Assembly (NCBI RefSeq): GCF_003946205.1
Contig: NZ_RHOS01000015.1
Location: 1-59,908, forward strand
DNA: 59,908 bases
Reading direction: 5' to 3'
Source: Companilactobacillus keshanensis
GTDB taxonomy: Bacteria; Bacillota; Bacilli; Lactobacillales; Lactobacillaceae
Numbering within the stretch: position 1 is the stretch's first letter; the number at the start of each line of letters is the position of its first letter. The position numbers and the translations under genes were made by a program. Shown here in pieces: positions 9,009-18,899 of this stretch. Under the pieces are notes generated by a model, which was not told the DNA's origin, did no database searches, and saw nothing but the letters and a program-made list of their open reading frames with translations.

Positions 9009-9380
9009 ATGACAAAATTATTAGTTTTAATTGTTGGTTTAGCAATTATCGGATTTATAGTTTGGTGGTTTTTCGGAAAGCATGAAGTTGCTGAGGTATC
9101 AGCTGAAGTTTCTAATAACAATCAAAGTATTGATGTTGAGGTGAACGGTGGGTATTCGCCTGAAACAGTTGTCTTAAAAAAGGGTGTACCGGCTACACTT
9201 AATTTCACTAGAAAAGATAAATCCAGTTGTTTAGATCGTGTGGTTTTCTCTGATTTTGGTATTAATAAAGCTTTACCAATAAATGAAGAAGAAAAAATTG
9301 AGATCGATACAAGTAAGGCTGGAGAATATCAATGGGCCTGTGGGATGGACATGTTTCATGGCAAATTGATCATCAAATAG
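9009..9380 (+). CDS. Membrane-anchored cupredoxin-domain protein
   Basis: A 123-residue protein with one N-terminal transmembrane helix (about residues 3-22) followed by an extracytoplasmic cupredoxin-like beta domain. Probable copper ligands are the cysteine in SSCLDRV and the Cys, Met and His residues of WACGMDMFHG, a pattern common in small cupredoxins next to copper ATPases in Gram-positive bacteria. It is the first gene of the operon, 15 nt before the P-type ATPase, under a promoter with cop boxes. The likely role is copper binding at the outer membrane face for efflux or buffering (inference). Confidence 0.8.
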   Translation: MTKLLVLIVGLAIIGFIVWWFFGKHEVAEVSAEVSNNNQSIDVEVNGGYSPETVVLKKGVPATLNFTRKDKSSCLDRVVFSDFGINKALPINEEEKIEIDTSKAGEYQWACGMDMFHGKLIIK

Positions 9381-9395
9381 TGGGGGGATCATAAA

Positions 9396-11321
9396 ATGTC
9401 AATTACAAAACGTTTTTGGATATCATTAATATTTTCACTGCCAATGTTGGCTAATATGATTTTGATGCCATTTGGTTGGATGTTACCAGGCGGAAATTGG
9501 ACACAATTAATTCTAACGACTGTTATCATGATTATTTCTGCTAGACCATTTTGGCAGAGTGCCTGGGCTTCATTTACGAAGCATCATTCCAATATGGATA
9601 CCCTCGTTGCTATAGGTACTGTTACAGCATATGTATACAGTATTTATGCTATGGCTACCAGTCAGGCCGTCTTTTTTGAAAGTGCAGCCTTTGTAACCAC
9701 TTTTGTTCTGTTGGGACAGGTTTTTGAGGAAAAAATGAGAAATAATGCCTCAAATGCTGTTGAAAAATTAGTTGATCTTCAGGCTAAAGATGCTGAAGTT
9801 ATGCGTGATGGGAAGCTTGTTAATATTCCTTTATCAGAAGTTATCGTTGGAGATATTGTCAGAGTAAAACCTGGTCAAAAAGTTGCTGTTGACGGTGTAA
9901 TTACAGAGGGAACATCAACTATTGATGAATCAATGGTTACGGGTGAAAGCATGCCAGTTTCTAAAAAATCTGGAGATAAGGTTATTGGTTCAACAATCAA
10001 TAGTAACGGAACTTTTATGTTTAGAGCTGAAAAAGTCGGTGATGACACGATGCTTTCGCAGATCGTTGAACTTGTAAAGAAGGCTCAAAATAGTCATGCT
10101 CCAATTCAAAATCTAACCGATAAGGTTTCAGATATTTTCGTTCCAACAGTTTTGATCATAGCCATCTTTACGTTTATTTTTTGGTACGTTTTCTTAGGTG
10201 CAAGTGTTGCTAGTTCATTAATCTTTGCTGTAGCTGTAGTTGTTATTGCTTGCCCATGTGCTTTAGGATTGGCTACTCCAACTGCTTTAATGGTTGGAAC
10301 TGGTCGTTCTGCCAAGATGGGTATTTTGATCAAGAACGGTGAAGTACTCGAAGCGGTTAATGATGTTAAGACAGTTGTCTTTGATAAAACAGGTACAATC
10401 ACAGTTGGTAAACCTGAAGTTACTGATGTTGTTGGTGATAAAAGAACTGTTCTTAGTGTTGCTACAGGATTGGAACAATCTTCAGAACATCCCTTGGCTT
10501 CAGCCATTGTGAAGAGAGCCGAAAATGAAGCAATTTCTATTCCTAAGGTTAGCCAATTCAAGGCCATCGAGGGTAAAGGAGTTTCAGCATTAATAAATGA
10601 TAAAAAGTCATTTGTTGGTAATGATAAGTTACTTGAGGATGTTCAAATTGACGCGAAGTTAAAACAACAAGTAATTGATCTACAAGAAGAGGCTAAGACA
10701 GTCGTGTTTGTTGGAGTTGAGAATAAGGTCATTGGTTTAATTGCTATCCAAGATGCGCCTAAGGAAACTTCTAAGGAAGCTATTGAAGATCTTAAGGCAC
10801 GTGGATTGAAGACCGTTATGTTAACTGGTGATAATCAGCGTGTAGCTGAGGCAATTGCATCACAAGTTGGTATTGACTCGGTTATTGCTGACGTATTGCC
10901 AAGTGATAAAGCAGACCATGTTAAGGCTTTACAACAAGATGGAAAAGTTGCCTTTGTCGGTGATGGTATCAATGATGCTCCGGCATTAACGGTTGCTGAT
11001 GTTGGAATAGCAATGGGGTCAGGTACCGATATTGCAATTGAATCTGGAGGAATCGTATTAGTTAAAAACGATTTAAGAGATGTCGATCGCGCGTTAGCCC
11101 TGAGCAAGAAAACATTTAATCGGATCAAGTTGAATTTATTTTGGGCTTTTGTTTATAATATTTTGGGTATTCCAGTCGCTGCAGGTATTTTTTACGGTAT
11201 TGGTCTAACTCTAAGTCCAGAATTAGCTGGTTTAGCAATGGCATTCAGTTCATTGTCCGTTGTAACTAGTTCAATGCTCTTAAATAAAGCTAAAATTACT
11301 AGTAAAGCTAAATTTGCATGA
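9396..11321 (+). CDS. copA: Copper-translocating P1B-type ATPase
   Basis: A 641-residue heavy-metal ATPase that exports Cu(I) using ATP. It shows the transmembrane CPC site (ACPCALGLATPTA), the phosphorylation motif FDKTGT, the P1B-specific SEHPLA, and the hinge GDGINDAPAL. The last helices carry an N...YN motif (FWAFVYNILGIP) and MAFSSLSVV, which fit the Cu(I)-specific P1B-1 subgroup. It lacks any N-terminal CxxC metal-binding domain, unlike many CopA proteins, so the cupredoxin upstream may supply copper handling. The start ATG follows a G-rich ribosome binding site. CopB naming is possible, but the ligand motifs favour CopA. Confidence 0.92.
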   Translation: MSITKRFWISLIFSLPMLANMILMPFGWMLPGGNWTQLILTTVIMIISARPFWQSAWASFTKHHSNMDTLVAIGTVTAYVYSIYAMATSQAVFFESAAFVTTFVLLGQVFEEKMRNNASNAVEKLVDLQAKDAEVMRDGKLVNIPLSEVIVGDIVRVKPGQKVAVDGVITEGTSTIDESMVTGESMPVSKKSGDKVIGSTINSNGTFMFRAEKVGDDTMLSQIVELVKKAQNSHAPIQNLTDKVSDIFVPTVLIIAIFTFIFWYVFLGASVASSLIFAVAVVVIACPCALGLATPTALMVGTGRSAKMGILIKNGEVLEAVNDVKTVVFDKTGTITVGKPEVTDVVGDKRTVLSVATGLEQSSEHPLASAIVKRAENEAISIPKVSQFKAIEGKGVSALINDKKSFVGNDKLLEDVQIDAKLKQQVIDLQEEAKTVVFVGVENKVIGLIAIQDAPKETSKEAIEDLKARGLKTVMLTGDNQRVAEAIASQVGIDSVIADVLPSDKADHVKALQQDGKVAFVGDGINDAPALTVADVGIAMGSGTDIAIESGGIVLVKNDLRDVDRALALSKKTFNRIKLNLFWAFVYNILGIPVAAGIFYGIGLTLSPELAGLAMAFSSLSVVTSSMLLNKAKITSKAKFA

Positions 11322-11331
11322 TTTTAAAGAA

Positions 11332-11385
11332 AAATACGATATCTATATACAAGTTGTAAATGTATATAGATATCGTATTTTTTGT
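11332..11385 (+). terminator. Terminator of the copper operon
   Basis: A perfect 20-bp stem (11332-11351 with 11361-11380) followed by Ts. Confidence 0.85.
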
Positions 11386-11534
11386 GTTAAATGAAATTAA
11401 AGATGTTAATCTAAATCATAGTTACATAAATGTTTAATCAGATAATTTATTAAATAAAAAGGAAATTTTTATTTATATTGAATAATTTACTCAAGCTGAA
11501 CTATTATAGAAACTAAGAGGGGATAGTGGATGAC

Positions 11535-14500
11535 ATGAGATTTCAACAATTAAAACGTAACTCAAATGCTGTTTTAAGGAAAAAATTGTATAAATCGGGT
11601 AAAAATTGGGTAATTAAATCCAGTTTGGGCTTTGCCGGAGGATTAATACTCTTCGGGGCAACTCAAGTCGTTAGTGTATCGGCTGATACCACTTCTGACC
11701 AACAGATAACAACTCAAAATGCAGATACCAGTGGTGATACTTCACAGACAGGGAAAGTTGATACTACTTCTGATACGAATAATAATCAGCAGATCACAGG
11801 CAAAGATTCAAATAACGGTATGATAAATAATAATCAGTCGAATAGTACTACTGGGATTAATAATCAATCAAACAATAACGTTCCACAGCCCGTTGTACAA
11901 TATAATGCACAACCGGGGACTCCTGTTGCACATAGCGCGCAAGCTCCAGTTTCAGCACCAGTTCAACAGTCTACTAGTCAATTACAACAGTCCACCAGTG
12001 CAGCTACAGATCCATCCACCATACCAGTAGATGCACAACAATTAGGAACTAGTTATTTCTATACTGACGACAATAAGGTTATGCATATTACTGCTGGTGA
12101 ATTTACACAAGATGAATACGATGCACTTGAAGCAAAACAACTTGCAGTGAATTCAAATGGGTCAACGATTTTTAAAGATCCAGGTAGTGGAAGGGCGTTT
12201 AATACAATTTCCTTTGACGGAAAAGTTATAGCACACGGTAGCATTAACCATTTCTTCCAAGGCTCACAGGCTACATCAATTGAGAATATTGAAAATTTTG
12301 ATACATCAGATGTGACCGACTTCAGTAATTTTTTGAATGGTAGTCAAATTCAGTCTTTTGATCTTGATAAATTGGATACTAGTAAAGCTATATATATGAA
12401 CAATATGTTTTCAAACTGTAATAATTTGACATCTTTAAATACGAAAAATAGTGATGGTACAATATTTGATACGTCAAATGTTACAGATTTTTCGTCTATG
12501 TTTTATGGTGATCCTAAATTAAGTTCTTTAGATGTCTCTGGACTAAATACGCAAAATGGTGTTAATTTTTCAGCGATGTTTGGAAATGATTCAACTCTAA
12601 AAAAATTGGACGTATCTAGTTTTGACACGAGAAAAGCTACTACTATGCAGCTTATGTTTGGATGGCTTAATAACAGCAATAACGGTCTTGCAGATATCAT
12701 TGGCCTAGAAAATTTTGATACATCAAATGTTACTGATATGAGCTACATGTTTAGCGGTGATGATTTTAATACTGAGGGATTAAAATCATTTAATACTTCA
12801 AAAGTACAAAATATGAGTAATATGTTTCTTAGATCAAATTTAAAAGGGAAACTTGATTTATCAAACTTTGTAGGTGACAGTCTAACTTCGATGCAATCTA
12901 TGTTTATGAATGCGTCCGGACTAACTGAAATCGATCTAAGCAACTTAAACACTCCCAAATTAATAGATGTTCATACAATAAATCCTAATGGAAGTTTTTC
13001 TGATACTAATGCACTTATAAGATCATTTAATGGCTGTAAAAATCTAGTAAAGGTTGATCTTTCAAAATTTAATAGTAATAACGTTAAAGATTATTCTTCT
13101 CTTTTTAACAATTGTCCTAAGTTAACAACCATCATTTGGCCAAATGAATCAACCGATTCAGCTACTATATTTAATAGTATGTTCAGTAACGATTCTAGTT
13201 TAACTTCAGATAGTTTGAAGTTTTTGGATCAATTTAATGTATCTAAAGTGACCGATTTTAATTCTATGTTTTCTGGTTGTAGTGGTATAACAACCCTTGA
13301 TTCCATAAAGTCATGGAATCCTACTTCAGCTTCAATTTTGACAGAGATGTTTGAGAATGATGCATCACTAACTTCGTTAGATTTATCTAATTGGAATGTT
13401 AACAGCGCCATTAACTTTAGTGATATGCTTTCGAGATGTTCCTCATTAGTTAGCCTGAAGTTACCAGTATTTAACGAACCAAAAAATTCTTCTATAAATA
13501 TGGAAGAAATGATTGCTTATGATGATAAATTAGGCACATTGGACTTTTCGAAATTTAATATTCCAAGTAGTGCAAATAAATATAAAATGCTTTATGGAAC
13601 TAATCATTTGGTTAAATTAGTTCTCAATAAGGGAAATAATCTAGACAATACTAGACTAGGGCTTTCTGATGAGTATTTTGGATGGAATAACGTTGGTACA
13701 GGTACTGATGATAATCCTCAAAGTAATTTAGGCATTCATAATGGAACCGATATGATGACAACCTATAGTAATAATAATGGACCTTCTGACACTTGGGTTG
13801 TCGAGGAACGTAAACTTATTAATTATCAGGTTAAGTACGTTGATTACGATACAGGCAAAGATATTGATACATCATATGATTTGAGCAGTCAGATAGGTGA
13901 GGGACTGCCTTTGAATATTGAAACTCTGGGTGAACGTGGCATATCGGTAATAGGATACGATTCAGGCACTTATTATTACGGAGACGATGATACAGAATAC
14001 TCTTATAATAATGATTTGTCGGTTACAGTTCCAATGTATGGTACACCTGAAGCTAATAATCTTGTGTATACAGTAAAGGTTAAAAAATCAAATATTACGA
14101 TTAAAATTAGTGATGTTGCAAACCCAATAATTTTACCAGTAGGAGATCCTACTCCAATTTCGGCCAATAAAGATTTCGAAAGTTTGAATAGTACAAAACA
14201 GTTGGATCCTGACAAAACAATGATCGATCTTAGTTTGGATGAATTAAATGGTTCTGAAACTGAGATATTTAAAGCGATTAATGGTGAGGATTTCTCTGGA
14301 CCGTTTCCAGCTACAGTAAAAGACTTGGTTACTCAAATTCTTTTAGTTGATAACGTATTGGCAAATGGATTAGTGGTGTATCCAGATTCAATAACCATTG
14401 ATCCCGTATACATCACTAACTCTGATCCAAATAATGGCAATAATTCTGGTGGAACTACAAACGACCGGGTTGTTACAACCATCAATCAAACGAGTGCTAC

Positions 14501-15053
14501 TTTTGCTGACAGGCCAGTGGTTCAATTATATGATTTTGATGGAAAAGCCATTGAAGGTAGGACACTTGGAATTAATACTGATTGGGAAAATGATCAGAAA
14601 ATGACCTTAGATGGTCAGACTTATTATCGAGTATCAACAGACGAGTGGGTCAAAGATAGCGATGTATACATTTATGTTGGGTATTTATCAAAAGTAAGGA
14701 CTTATAAAGAAAATAGGGTTCAATTGAAAAATGCTCATTTGGATGATGCTAGAGTGCTTGATCCATCAACTGATTGGAAAACGGATCGCTATGCGATTTT
14801 GAATGGTCAAAAATATTATCGCATTTCGACCAATGAATTTGTGTCAGCAGATGGGGTTTATGAATATCAAGACTCTGACAAAGTTATTCATTCAAAGCGT
14901 GCCACTCCGATTTATGATGAACGTGATAATAACGTTACACGTAAGTTGAAGTCTAATATGGATTACAAGACTGATAAAAAAGTCAAAATGAATAAAGAAA
15001 CATATTATCGAGTATCAACCAATGAATTTGTTAAAGAGTCAGATGTTAATTAG
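11535..15053 (+). CDS. Large BspA/DUF285-repeat surface protein with KxYKxGKxW signal and SLAP-like repeats
   Basis: An 1172-residue secreted cell-surface protein. KLYKSGKNW at residues 17-25 plus a hydrophobic stretch ending near VSVSA is the KxYKxGKxW signal peptide, typical of substrates of the accessory Sec system. A low-complexity N/Q/S/T-rich linker runs to about residue 170. BspA-type leucine-rich repeats (DUF285; units such as FDTSNVTDMSYMF) fill about 240-690. A MucBP-like segment with VKYVDYDTGK follows, then three C-terminal repeats ending like YYRVSTNEFV, similar to SLAP cell-wall-binding domains. The start is ATG 11535 (11 nt after GAGGGGA) rather than GTG 11526. It is a tandem paralogue of the next gene. 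Role likely adhesion (inference). Confidence 0.85.
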   Translation: MRFQQLKRNSNAVLRKKLYKSGKNWVIKSSLGFAGGLILFGATQVVSVSADTTSDQQITTQNADTSGDTSQTGKVDTTSDTNNNQQITGKDSNNGMINNNQSNSTTGINNQSNNNVPQPVVQYNAQPGTPVAHSAQAPVSAPVQQSTSQLQQSTSAATDPSTIPVDAQQLGTSYFYTDDNKVMHITAGEFTQDEYDALEAKQLAVNSNGSTIFKDPGSGRAFNTISFDGKVIAHGSINHFFQGSQATSIENIENFDTSDVTDFSNFLNGSQIQSFDLDKLDTSKAIYMNNMFSNCNNLTSLNTKNSDGTIFDTSNVTDFSSMFYGDPKLSSLDVSGLNTQNGVNFSAMFGNDSTLKKLDVSSFDTRKATTMQLMFGWLNNSNNGLADIIGLENFDTSNVTDMSYMFSGDDFNTEGLKSFNTSKVQNMSNMFLRSNLKGKLDLSNFVGDSLTSMQSMFMNASGLTEIDLSNLNTPKLIDVHTINPNGSFSDTNALIRSFNGCKNLVKVDLSKFNSNNVKDYSSLFNNCPKLTTIIWPNESTDSATIFNSMFSNDSSLTSDSLKFLDQFNVSKVTDFNSMFSGCSGITTLDSIKSWNPTSASILTEMFENDASLTSLDLSNWNVNSAINFSDMLSRCSSLVSLKLPVFNEPKNSSINMEEMIAYDDKLGTLDFSKFNIPSSANKYKMLYGTNHLVKLVLNKGNNLDNTRLGLSDEYFGWNNVGTGTDDNPQSNLGIHNGTDMMTTYSNNNGPSDTWVVEERKLINYQVKYVDYDTGKDIDTSYDLSSQIGEGLPLNIETLGERGISVIGYDSGTYYYGDDDTEYSYNNDLSVTVPMYGTPEANNLVYTVKVKKSNITIKISDVANPIILPVGDPTPISANKDFESLNSTKQLDPDKTMIDLSLDELNGSETEIFKAINGEDFSGPFPATVKDLVTQILLVDNVLANGLVVYPDSITIDPVYITNSDPNNGNNSGGTTNDRVVTTINQTSATFADRPVVQLYDFDGKAIEGRTLGINTDWENDQKMTLDGQTYYRVSTDEWVKDSDVYIYVGYLSKVRTYKENRVQLKNAHLDDARVLDPSTDWKTDRYAILNGQKYYRISTNEFVSADGVYEYQDSDKVIHSKRATPIYDERDNNVTRKLKSNMDYKTDKKVKMNKETYYRVSTNEFVKESDVN

Positions 15054-15089
15054 ATTTTGACGACTCCATTTTTATAATAGTAACTATTA

Positions 15090-15152
15090 AAATATCCTCT
15101 ATTTTTACAGATTAGATAAAAATTCTGTATAAATAGAGGATATTTATTTTGT
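15090..15152 (+). terminator. Terminator between the two surface-protein genes
   Basis: AAATATCCTCTATTT (from 15090) pairs with AAATAGAGGATATTT (to 15145), extended by TACAG/CTGTA, and is followed by ATTTTG. The two paralogues therefore appear to be transcribed separately. Confidence 0.75.
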
Positions 15153-15279
15153 TGGTGGGAAATTTTAGATTTAGATAAAGTTCGTCAATATTTGTAATGT
15201 ACTTTAAATTTTTCACTTTTTTTTGTTTAATGATTTAAATTTGAAGTAGTATAGGAATTAAGAGGGGATGGCAGATGAT

Positions 15280-18200
15280 ATGAGATTTCAACAATTAAAA
15301 TGTAATCAAAATATTATTTTAAGAAAAAGGTTATATAAGTCCGGTAAAAATTGGATGATTAAATCTAGTCTGAGTTTTGCTGGTGGATTGATCCTTTTTG
15401 GAGCAACTCAAGTCTTAACTGTGTCGGCCGATACAGTTCCTAGTGTTCAAACTACGCAAGATGTAGACAGTAGTGGTTCCAATCAATCAAATACTGCTCA
15501 ATCAAATACGAACACAATTGGAAATTCTAGTAATAATAAGTATTCTACAAATAGTGAGCAAAAAAATACTGTGACTGTTAATAATCAGTCTAATAATAAT
15601 TTAACCAATAATAATATGAATGATTCTGAATCGCAGAGGACTGTACAATATAGTGCACAACCTTCAGAACCAGTAGCCCAAGCTAATGCGCAGGATCCAA
15701 CACAGAGAAATCAAGTGCAACAAACATCCAACGCGACTGCTACGACTACAGATCCGTCTACTATTCCAACTGGAGCACAAAAATTAGGCAGTTGCTATTA
15801 CTACGTTGATGACAATGAAGTTATGCACTTTACTGCTGGTGAATTTACACAGGCTCAATATGATGCAATCCCCAAAGATGACAATGGCCCTGTTTTTAAG
15901 GGGATAAATTATAAACCATACAATAAAGTTTCCTTTGATGGTAAGGTCATAGCACATGGTAGCATTGCAAAATTTTTCCAATTTACACAGATAACTTCTA
16001 TTGATAATTTGGATAACTTTGATACTTCAGACGTAACTGATTTTAGTGATTTTTTAAATTCCAGTAAAATACAATCATTTGATTTAGGAAAAATTGATAC
16101 TAGTAAGGCTACCTCAATGTCTAATATGTTCGCAAGTTGTAGTGATTTGACGAGCATAAATACTAGAAAGAGCGATGGTACGATATTTGATACTTCTAAG
16201 GTAACCAATTTCTCGGGTATGTTTGCTAATGATAATTCTTTAAAGTCCTTAGATATTTCTGGATTAGACACCCAAAATGCTGTTGATCTTGAAAGAATGT
16301 TTATGGGGGACGCAAATATTAAATATCTAGATGTTTCTAGTTTTGATACCTCCAAAGATACTAATATGGATTCCATGTTTGAGTGGCTCGGTCAAGCAGT
16401 AGATGGTATTGTAAATATCAATGGATTAGAAAAATTCAATACGTCTAACGTAACCGATATGTCCTTTATGTTTGCAGGGGTTAATTTTAATGCGGCGGAA
16501 TTAAAGGGATTTAATACGTCAAAAGTAAAAAGTATGAATAGTATGTTTTGGAAATCTACTTTACAAGGCAAATTAGATTTGTCTAATTTTACAGGAGATA
16601 GCTTGGTATCTATGTCAGAAATGTTCTTGGATGCAAAGGGACTAACAGAAATTGATTTGAGTAACCTGAATACTCCAAATTTAATCGACAGTCAGGGTCT
16701 GGACGAGGAATTGTCGCTCTGGGGAGCCTTTGAAGGCTGCGAAAATTTAGTTAAAGTTGATCTTTCAAAGTTTAATAGTAAAAACGTCAATAATTATATG
16801 AACCTTTTTAAAGACTGTTCAAAGTTGACCACAATCATTTGGCCAAATGAATCAACAGATTCAGCTACCAAGTTTAATAGTATGTTCAGTAACGATTCTA
16901 GTTTAACTTCAGATAGTTTGGAGTTTTTGAATCAATTTAATGCATCTAAAGTGACCGACTTTAGTTCTATGTTTTATGGTTGTAGTGCTATAACAAATCT
17001 TCATTCCATAGAATCATGGAATGTTAATTCAGCTTCAAATTTAGCGCAAATGTTTGATGAAGATAAATCACTAACGGATTTAGATTTATCCAGCTGGAAT
17101 CTTAATAATGCAAATGATTTCAGTTGGCTATTTGATGCTTGTATCTCTTTATCCAGTTTGAAATTGCCAGAATTTGATGATCCTAAAGATTCTAATAATT
17201 TTAATATGTCTAATATGTTTACCGGTGACGATAAATTGAATTTACTAGATTTTTCAAAATTCAATGTTCCAATTGGCACCGATAAAGAAAATATGCTTAC
17301 CGGAGTTAAGCATTTATATAAATTAATTCTCAATAATAAAGTAAATTTGGATGATTCCAATCTAAGTTATTATGATATTTATAAGGGTTGGTATAATGTC
17401 GGTAATGGTACTGACGAAGATCCTGAAGGAAATCTGATATTACATGATGGTAACGAGATGATGAAAACATATAGTAATGACAATGGACCTGATGAAACAT
17501 GGGTTATTGCCGAACGTAAATTTGTTAATTATCAAGTTAAATATGTTGATTATGATACCGGTAAAGTTTTGGATAAGTCTTATAATATCAGCGATGAAAC
17601 TCGTGAAGGATGGCCCTTAACAATTCAGACTTTAAAGGAACGTAATATTTCTGTGCCAGGTTATGATATGGATACATATTATTATGGACCTGATGATACG
17701 GCATATTCTTATGATAATGGAGAAGATCTAACGGTTATAATTCCTATGTACGGAACCGACGCTGCCAATAATCTGATATATACGGTAAAAGTCAAAGCAT
17801 CTAACCTTATTATTAAAGTTAGTGATATTGTAAATCCAATAATTTTGCCAGTAGGAGATCCTAATCCAGTTTCAGCCAATAAGAATTTCGAAAGTTTGAA
17901 TAGCACAAAACAGTTAAATCCTGACAAAACAAAGATCGATCTTAATATGGGTGTTAATAATGGTGATGTCAATAGTTCTGAAACTACGCTATTTAAAATG
18001 ATTTATGGTAAAGATTTCTCTGGACCGTTTCCAGCTACAGTAAAAGACTTGGTTACTCAAATTCTTTCGGCCGCCAATGTATTGAGAAATGGAATAGTTA
18101 TACGTGCATGTTCATTAACCATTGATCCCGTATACATTACTAACCCTGATCCAAATAATGGCAATAATTCTGGTGGGACTACAAACGACCGGGTTGTTAC

Positions 18201-18777
18201 AGCCATCAATCAAACAAGTGCTACTTTTGCTGACAGACCAGCAGTTCAATTATATGATTTTGATGGAAAAGCCATTGAAGGTAGGATGCTTGGAATTAAT
18301 ACTGATTGGAAAAATGATCAGAAAATGACCTTAGATGGTCAGACTTATTATCGAGTATCAACAGACGAATGGGTCAAAGATAATGATGTATACATTTATG
18401 TTGGGTATTTAGCAAAAGTAAGGACTTATAAAGAAAATAAAGTTCAATTGAAAAATGCTCATTTGGATGATGCCAGAGTACTTGATCCATCAACTGATTG
18501 GAAAACGGATCGCTATGCGATTTTGAATGGACAAAACTATTACCGTGTCTCAACTAATGAGTTTGTACCTTTTGATAAAGTTTATGAATATCAAGACTCT
18601 GACAAAGTTATACATTCAAAGCGTGCCACTCCGATTTATGATGAACGTGGAAATGATGTTCTAAATACTTTGATTCCAAATTCGGATTATAAAACTGATA
18701 AGTCCGTTAATATAAATAAAGAAACATATTATCGAGTATCGACTGATGAATTTGTTAAAAAATCAGATATTATTTAA
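15280..18777 (+). CDS. Second BspA/DUF285-repeat surface protein, tandem paralogue
   Basis: An 1165-residue protein with the same plan as its upstream neighbour: signal motif RLYKSGKNW, an N/Q/S/T-rich linker, DUF285 repeats, MucBP-like VKYVDYDTGK and three SLAP-like C-terminal repeats. The last 650 bases and some internal blocks (for example 16841-16920) are nearly identical at DNA level to the first gene, whereas the linker and most LRR units differ much more, a mosaic that suggests recent duplication or gene conversion. The start at ATG 15280 is inferred by analogy; an earlier ATG at 15268 overlaps the ribosome binding site. It ends before repeat copy B. Confidence 0.85.
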   Translation: MRFQQLKCNQNIILRKRLYKSGKNWMIKSSLSFAGGLILFGATQVLTVSADTVPSVQTTQDVDSSGSNQSNTAQSNTNTIGNSSNNKYSTNSEQKNTVTVNNQSNNNLTNNNMNDSESQRTVQYSAQPSEPVAQANAQDPTQRNQVQQTSNATATTTDPSTIPTGAQKLGSCYYYVDDNEVMHFTAGEFTQAQYDAIPKDDNGPVFKGINYKPYNKVSFDGKVIAHGSIAKFFQFTQITSIDNLDNFDTSDVTDFSDFLNSSKIQSFDLGKIDTSKATSMSNMFASCSDLTSINTRKSDGTIFDTSKVTNFSGMFANDNSLKSLDISGLDTQNAVDLERMFMGDANIKYLDVSSFDTSKDTNMDSMFEWLGQAVDGIVNINGLEKFNTSNVTDMSFMFAGVNFNAAELKGFNTSKVKSMNSMFWKSTLQGKLDLSNFTGDSLVSMSEMFLDAKGLTEIDLSNLNTPNLIDSQGLDEELSLWGAFEGCENLVKVDLSKFNSKNVNNYMNLFKDCSKLTTIIWPNESTDSATKFNSMFSNDSSLTSDSLEFLNQFNASKVTDFSSMFYGCSAITNLHSIESWNVNSASNLAQMFDEDKSLTDLDLSSWNLNNANDFSWLFDACISLSSLKLPEFDDPKDSNNFNMSNMFTGDDKLNLLDFSKFNVPIGTDKENMLTGVKHLYKLILNNKVNLDDSNLSYYDIYKGWYNVGNGTDEDPEGNLILHDGNEMMKTYSNDNGPDETWVIAERKFVNYQVKYVDYDTGKVLDKSYNISDETREGWPLTIQTLKERNISVPGYDMDTYYYGPDDTAYSYDNGEDLTVIIPMYGTDAANNLIYTVKVKASNLIIKVSDIVNPIILPVGDPNPVSANKNFESLNSTKQLNPDKTKIDLNMGVNNGDVNSSETTLFKMIYGKDFSGPFPATVKDLVTQILSAANVLRNGIVIRACSLTIDPVYITNPDPNNGNNSGGTTNDRVVTAINQTSATFADRPAVQLYDFDGKAIEGRMLGINTDWKNDQKMTLDGQTYYRVSTDEWVKDNDVYIYVGYLAKVRTYKENKVQLKNAHLDDARVLDPSTDWKTDRYAILNGQNYYRVSTNEFVPFDKVYEYQDSDKVIHSKRATPIYDERGNDVLNTLIPNSDYKTDKSVNINKETYYRVSTDEFVKKSDII

Positions 18778-18805
18778 ATTATTCATATGTGATTTATAGA
18801 AAATA

Positions 18806-18889
18806 AGAAAGTTGGACAAAACATGGTTAACTTTCGACCATAAAGACAAATAGACACCGTAATCCGATTTTGGATCACAGTGTCTATTT
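18806..18889 (+). repeat. Dispersed double-hairpin repeat, copy B
   Basis: Related to 7258-7346 along its whole length: a first hairpin AAGTT/AACTT, then the long hairpin at 18848-18889 sharing GACAAATAGACACCGTAATC with copy A. The T tract is weaker here (TTTGATTT). It lies at the 3' end of the second surface gene and faces a convergent gene. Confidence 0.65.
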
Positions 18890-18899
18890 GATTTCAAAT

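Noticed and set aside
12280-13600. Regularly repeated short DNA units, CRISPR-like at first sight
   Set aside because: They are codons of BspA leucine-rich repeats; there are no identical repeats with unique spacers.
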